A stretch of DNA of 64,000 bases, taken from Solea solea (taxonomy: Eukaryota; Chordata; Actinopteri; Pleuronectiformes; Soleidae). The stretch lies in assembly GCF_958295425.1 (NCBI RefSeq), contig NC_081144.1:8431186-8495185 (forward strand), read 5' to 3'. Numbering within the stretch: the first letter of the stretch is position 1; every line of letters starts with the position of its first letter. Below, one piece after another: positions 63,701 through 64,000 of this stretch. Made by a program: the position numbers and the translations under genes. The notes beneath the pieces were generated by a model that was not told the origin of the DNA, searched no databases, and was given only the letters and a program-made list of their open reading frames with translations.

Positions 63701-64000
63701 CACCAGGTATCAGGTACTTTCTCTAATGGAAAAGCATCAGCAGCAGAGTCAAGCCATGCTAGAACTGTATAGCGTAAATACGCCATTAGTGAGGTGAAAT
63801 CAATGTTGAAAGACAACTTTAAGCTCAGGAATTAGCCTCAGTTCTCAGAAACATGAGTGAGATACCAAAATACATTTTGAAAGAGAACGGTCAGAATGTG
63901 GAACTGGAGTTGTTCTTTCAGAAATGTGAGGTTTGGGGCAGAAGTTACACACTGGAGCTTTAAATATACAAGCATCACATCTCAAAGGTATCACTTACCT
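48985..64000 (-). CDS. hspg2: perlecan (HSPG2), C-terminal part: end of domain IV and all of domain V
   Basis: Thirty-one complete exons from 63319 down to 48985 join without a phase break to 1479 residues plus stop; a two-base exon end (AG, 63999-64000, before GTAAGT) sits at the window edge. The order is Ig repeats, LG1, EGF1-2, LG2, EGF3-4, LG3, exactly that of vertebrate perlecan. Landmarks recalled from the human protein include SVEFECQAVGDPEPTVQWSK, PYFAQEPLSYLTLPTIKNAY, GKFQGLDLNEELHVGGYPNY, FRYELGTG, and the C-terminal GGKFSSGVTGCVRNLALMNA. Perlecan is a secreted basement-membrane heparan sulfate proteoglycan; its domain V (endorepellin) binds integrin alpha2beta1 and alpha-dystroglycan. 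The signal peptide, heparan-sulfate-bearing domain I and domains II-III lie beyond the right edge. Individual blocks are given separately. Confidence 0.96.
50580..50901. mobile_element. foldback MITE with 21-bp tandem core in an hspg2 LG3 intron
   Basis: Ends TGGAAGCCCAT and ATGGGCTTCCA are perfect inverted repeats flanked by TA on both sides, fitting a Tc1/mariner-type TA duplication. The right two thirds are about nine tandem copies of a 21-bp unit (ATCTCATAATTTTGACTTAGT); the left part has inverted copies of the unit (about 50650-50690), so the element can fold on itself. Confidence 0.85.
51551..51586. repeat. (GAAA)n tetranucleotide repeat
   Basis: About nine GAAA units directly upstream of an hspg2 acceptor. 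On the transcript it reads as a CTTT run and supplies the polypyrimidine tract of exon 51544-51466. Confidence 0.95.
51722..53048 (-). other. 1.3-kb hspg2 intron
   Basis: Intron between EGF4 and LG3. No exon or recognised repeat is visible. Confidence 0.6.
53049..53640 (-). CDS. hspg2: hspg2 EGF modules 3 and 4
   Basis: The second part of exon 53640-53469 encodes CVDNSPCDRRPCLNGGHC with YQCLCKDGFEG, and exon 53171-53049 encodes HCEVVKDACQSSRQCQNGGS, CVCTPSYTGLNC. Both have EGF spacing. A run of 15 G on the plus strand (53209-53223) places a C-run about 38 nt upstream of the acceptor of the second exon. Confidence 0.92.
53260..53360. repeat. L2-like LINE 3' tail
   Basis: AATTC units followed by TTGTAGAGCGCCGAATCAC, a sequence I recall as the common 3' end of fish L2-like elements. 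It lies in an hspg2 intron. Confidence 0.55.
53469..54446 (-). CDS. hspg2: hspg2 laminin-G domain 2
   Basis: Exons 54446-54225, 53986-53742 and the first part of 53640-53469. Landmarks are VTTPLFDGEETFIAYPPLTN, RVEVEFKPLHRDGLMFFCGG, SLGQWHRVVAER, SPGKAQGLNIHTPMYLGGV and FDGCIGEVSINNKKVDLSYS. All junctions are in phase. Confidence 0.94.
54581..55084 (-). CDS. hspg2: hspg2 EGF modules 1 and 2
   Basis: Exons 55084-54975 (3' part), 54888-54780 and 54679-54581. Module 1 reads CPTCKDSPCQ, NSGRCADSD, YKCTCPRGFTGSNC; module 2 reads EACGPDATC, GYDCRCHLGKFGNKC. Six cysteines per module are in EGF order. The modules link LG1 to LG2, as in all vertebrate perlecans. Confidence 0.92.
54975..57035 (-). CDS. 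hspg2: hspg2 laminin-G domain 1
   Basis: Exons 57035-56919, 55682-55598, 55519-55375, 55271-55169 and the first part of 55084-54975. The chain starts ERVMPYFAQEPLSYL, has DNVDG joined to MILFNGQRK, the DFISLGLVGGRLEF strand, GSGMATIRDPNPIKLGEFHT and ends FVGCIRQLLIQGEE. The first intron (about 1.2 kb) contains the candidate 18-nt microexon at 56694-56711. The domain contributes to VEGFR2 and integrin binding by endorepellin in mammals. Confidence 0.94.
56694..56711 (-). CDS. hspg2: candidate 18-nt in-frame microexon in hspg2 LG1
   Basis: Between the LG1 exons at 57035-56919 and 55682-55598 (both junctions phase 1) lies an 18-base segment flanked by AAG at the acceptor and a strong GTGAGT donor, with a pyrimidine-rich stretch about 15-50 nt upstream. 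Included, it adds six residues, turning DNVDGMILFNG into DNVDGLILYAGMILFNG. The insert repeats the LG strand consensus G-[LM]-I-L-[YF]-x-G, in correct phase. It could be an alternative microexon, a relic of exon duplication, or chance. The acceptor is mediocre because the pyrimidine tract ends some 12 nt upstream. Confidence 0.45.
57137..63319 (-). CDS. hspg2: hspg2 domain IV Ig repeats (nine, first partial)
   Basis: Exons: 63319-63184 (second half of Ig 1), 62840-62689 + 62305-62161 (Ig 2), 61692-61540 + 60570-60436 (Ig 3), 60338-60157 + 60065-59870 (Ig 4; the second exon also starts Ig 5), 59753-59574 (rest of Ig 5), 59431-59177 (Ig 6), 59025-58863 + 58497-58400 (Ig 7), 58302-58036 (Ig 8), 57628-57516 + 57284-57137 (Ig 9). 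Each has the C...W core and the D-x-G-x-Y-x-C end (for example EDSGEYICRV, DAGQYRCTATND). Exons starting a repeat enter in phase 1, the usual module phase of extracellular proteins; whole-Ig single exons (6 and 8) alternate with two-exon Igs. The domain IV repeats bind nidogen, fibulin and fibronectin in mammals. The donor of exon 58400 is the weak GTCTGT. Confidence 0.93.
60732..61307. mobile_element. hAT-like element in an hspg2 intron with 8-bp target duplication
   Basis: Ends CAGGGGTCTGCAAGCTCTAG and CTCTAGAGACCCCTG are inverted repeats. Flanks GCCAAGAC (60724-60731) and GCCACGAC (61308-61315) match at seven of eight positions. The 576-bp body has a TATATA-rich patch and no transposase. 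Confidence 0.82.
63392..63965. mobile_element. TIR element related to 39116-39872, with an internal second repeat
   Basis: Ends TTAAAGCTGTAGTGTGTAAC and GTTACACACTGGAGCTTTAA match those of the 39-kb element. Inside, GCACCAGGTATCAGGTAC and ACGCCATTA resemble the 16-kb palindromic MITE, suggesting a nested insertion (about 63590-63785). It lies in the hspg2 intron at the window edge. Confidence 0.6.

Overview
This window is nuclear DNA from a ray-finned fish, most probably a percomorph-type teleost. The evidence is split vertebrate genes with short exons and GT/AG introns, dense CA/TG microsatellites, many small inverted-repeat DNA transposons of fish type, and remnants of LINE reverse transcriptases. 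There are no operons, CRISPR arrays, phages or other prokaryotic systems. All gene models were built by hand from splice sites, reading phase and remembered human homologues; nothing was aligned by computer.

Layout. Positions 1-24670 hold no recognisable coding exon and are read as part of a very long first intron of magi3 (minus strand). Its first coding exon, encoding the N-terminal PDZ domain, is at 24671-24977 and its probable promoter is at about 25.0-26.1 kb. A styk1-type receptor-like (pseudo)kinase gene runs on the plus strand at 28038-31112 in nine coding exons. Convergent to it, on the minus strand (coding 32886-40149, 5' exon near 41.3-41.5 kb), lies a six-coding-exon gene for a 241-residue multi-pass membrane protein with an intact CDP-alcohol phosphotransferase motif, called tmem269-like. 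Positions 41.6-46.8 kb are intergenic with SINE-like and LINE debris. From 48985 to the right edge runs the 3' part of the perlecan gene hspg2 (minus strand): 31 complete coding exons giving nine Ig repeats (the first one partial), three laminin-G domains and four EGF modules, i.e. the end of domain IV plus the whole of domain V (endorepellin). Its 5' part lies beyond the right edge.

The genes are unrelated in pathway: a membrane scaffold, a signalling pseudokinase, a probable lipid-headgroup transferase and a basement-membrane proteoglycan. They are neighbours, not a functional cluster.

The observations most worth a second look are: an 18-nt in-frame candidate microexon inside laminin-G domain 1 of hspg2; a TIR-bounded element at 39.1-39.9 kb carrying what looks like a first exon of a Myb/SANT-type DNA-binding protein; a perfect 23-bp inverted repeat with a 5-nt loop at 42.3 kb; a foldback MITE built from 21-bp tandem units in an hspg2 intron; several hAT-like MITEs with recognisable 8-bp target duplications; and complementary UG and CA tracts just inside the magi3 intron 1 donor. 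I saw no clearly new biological system beyond these.
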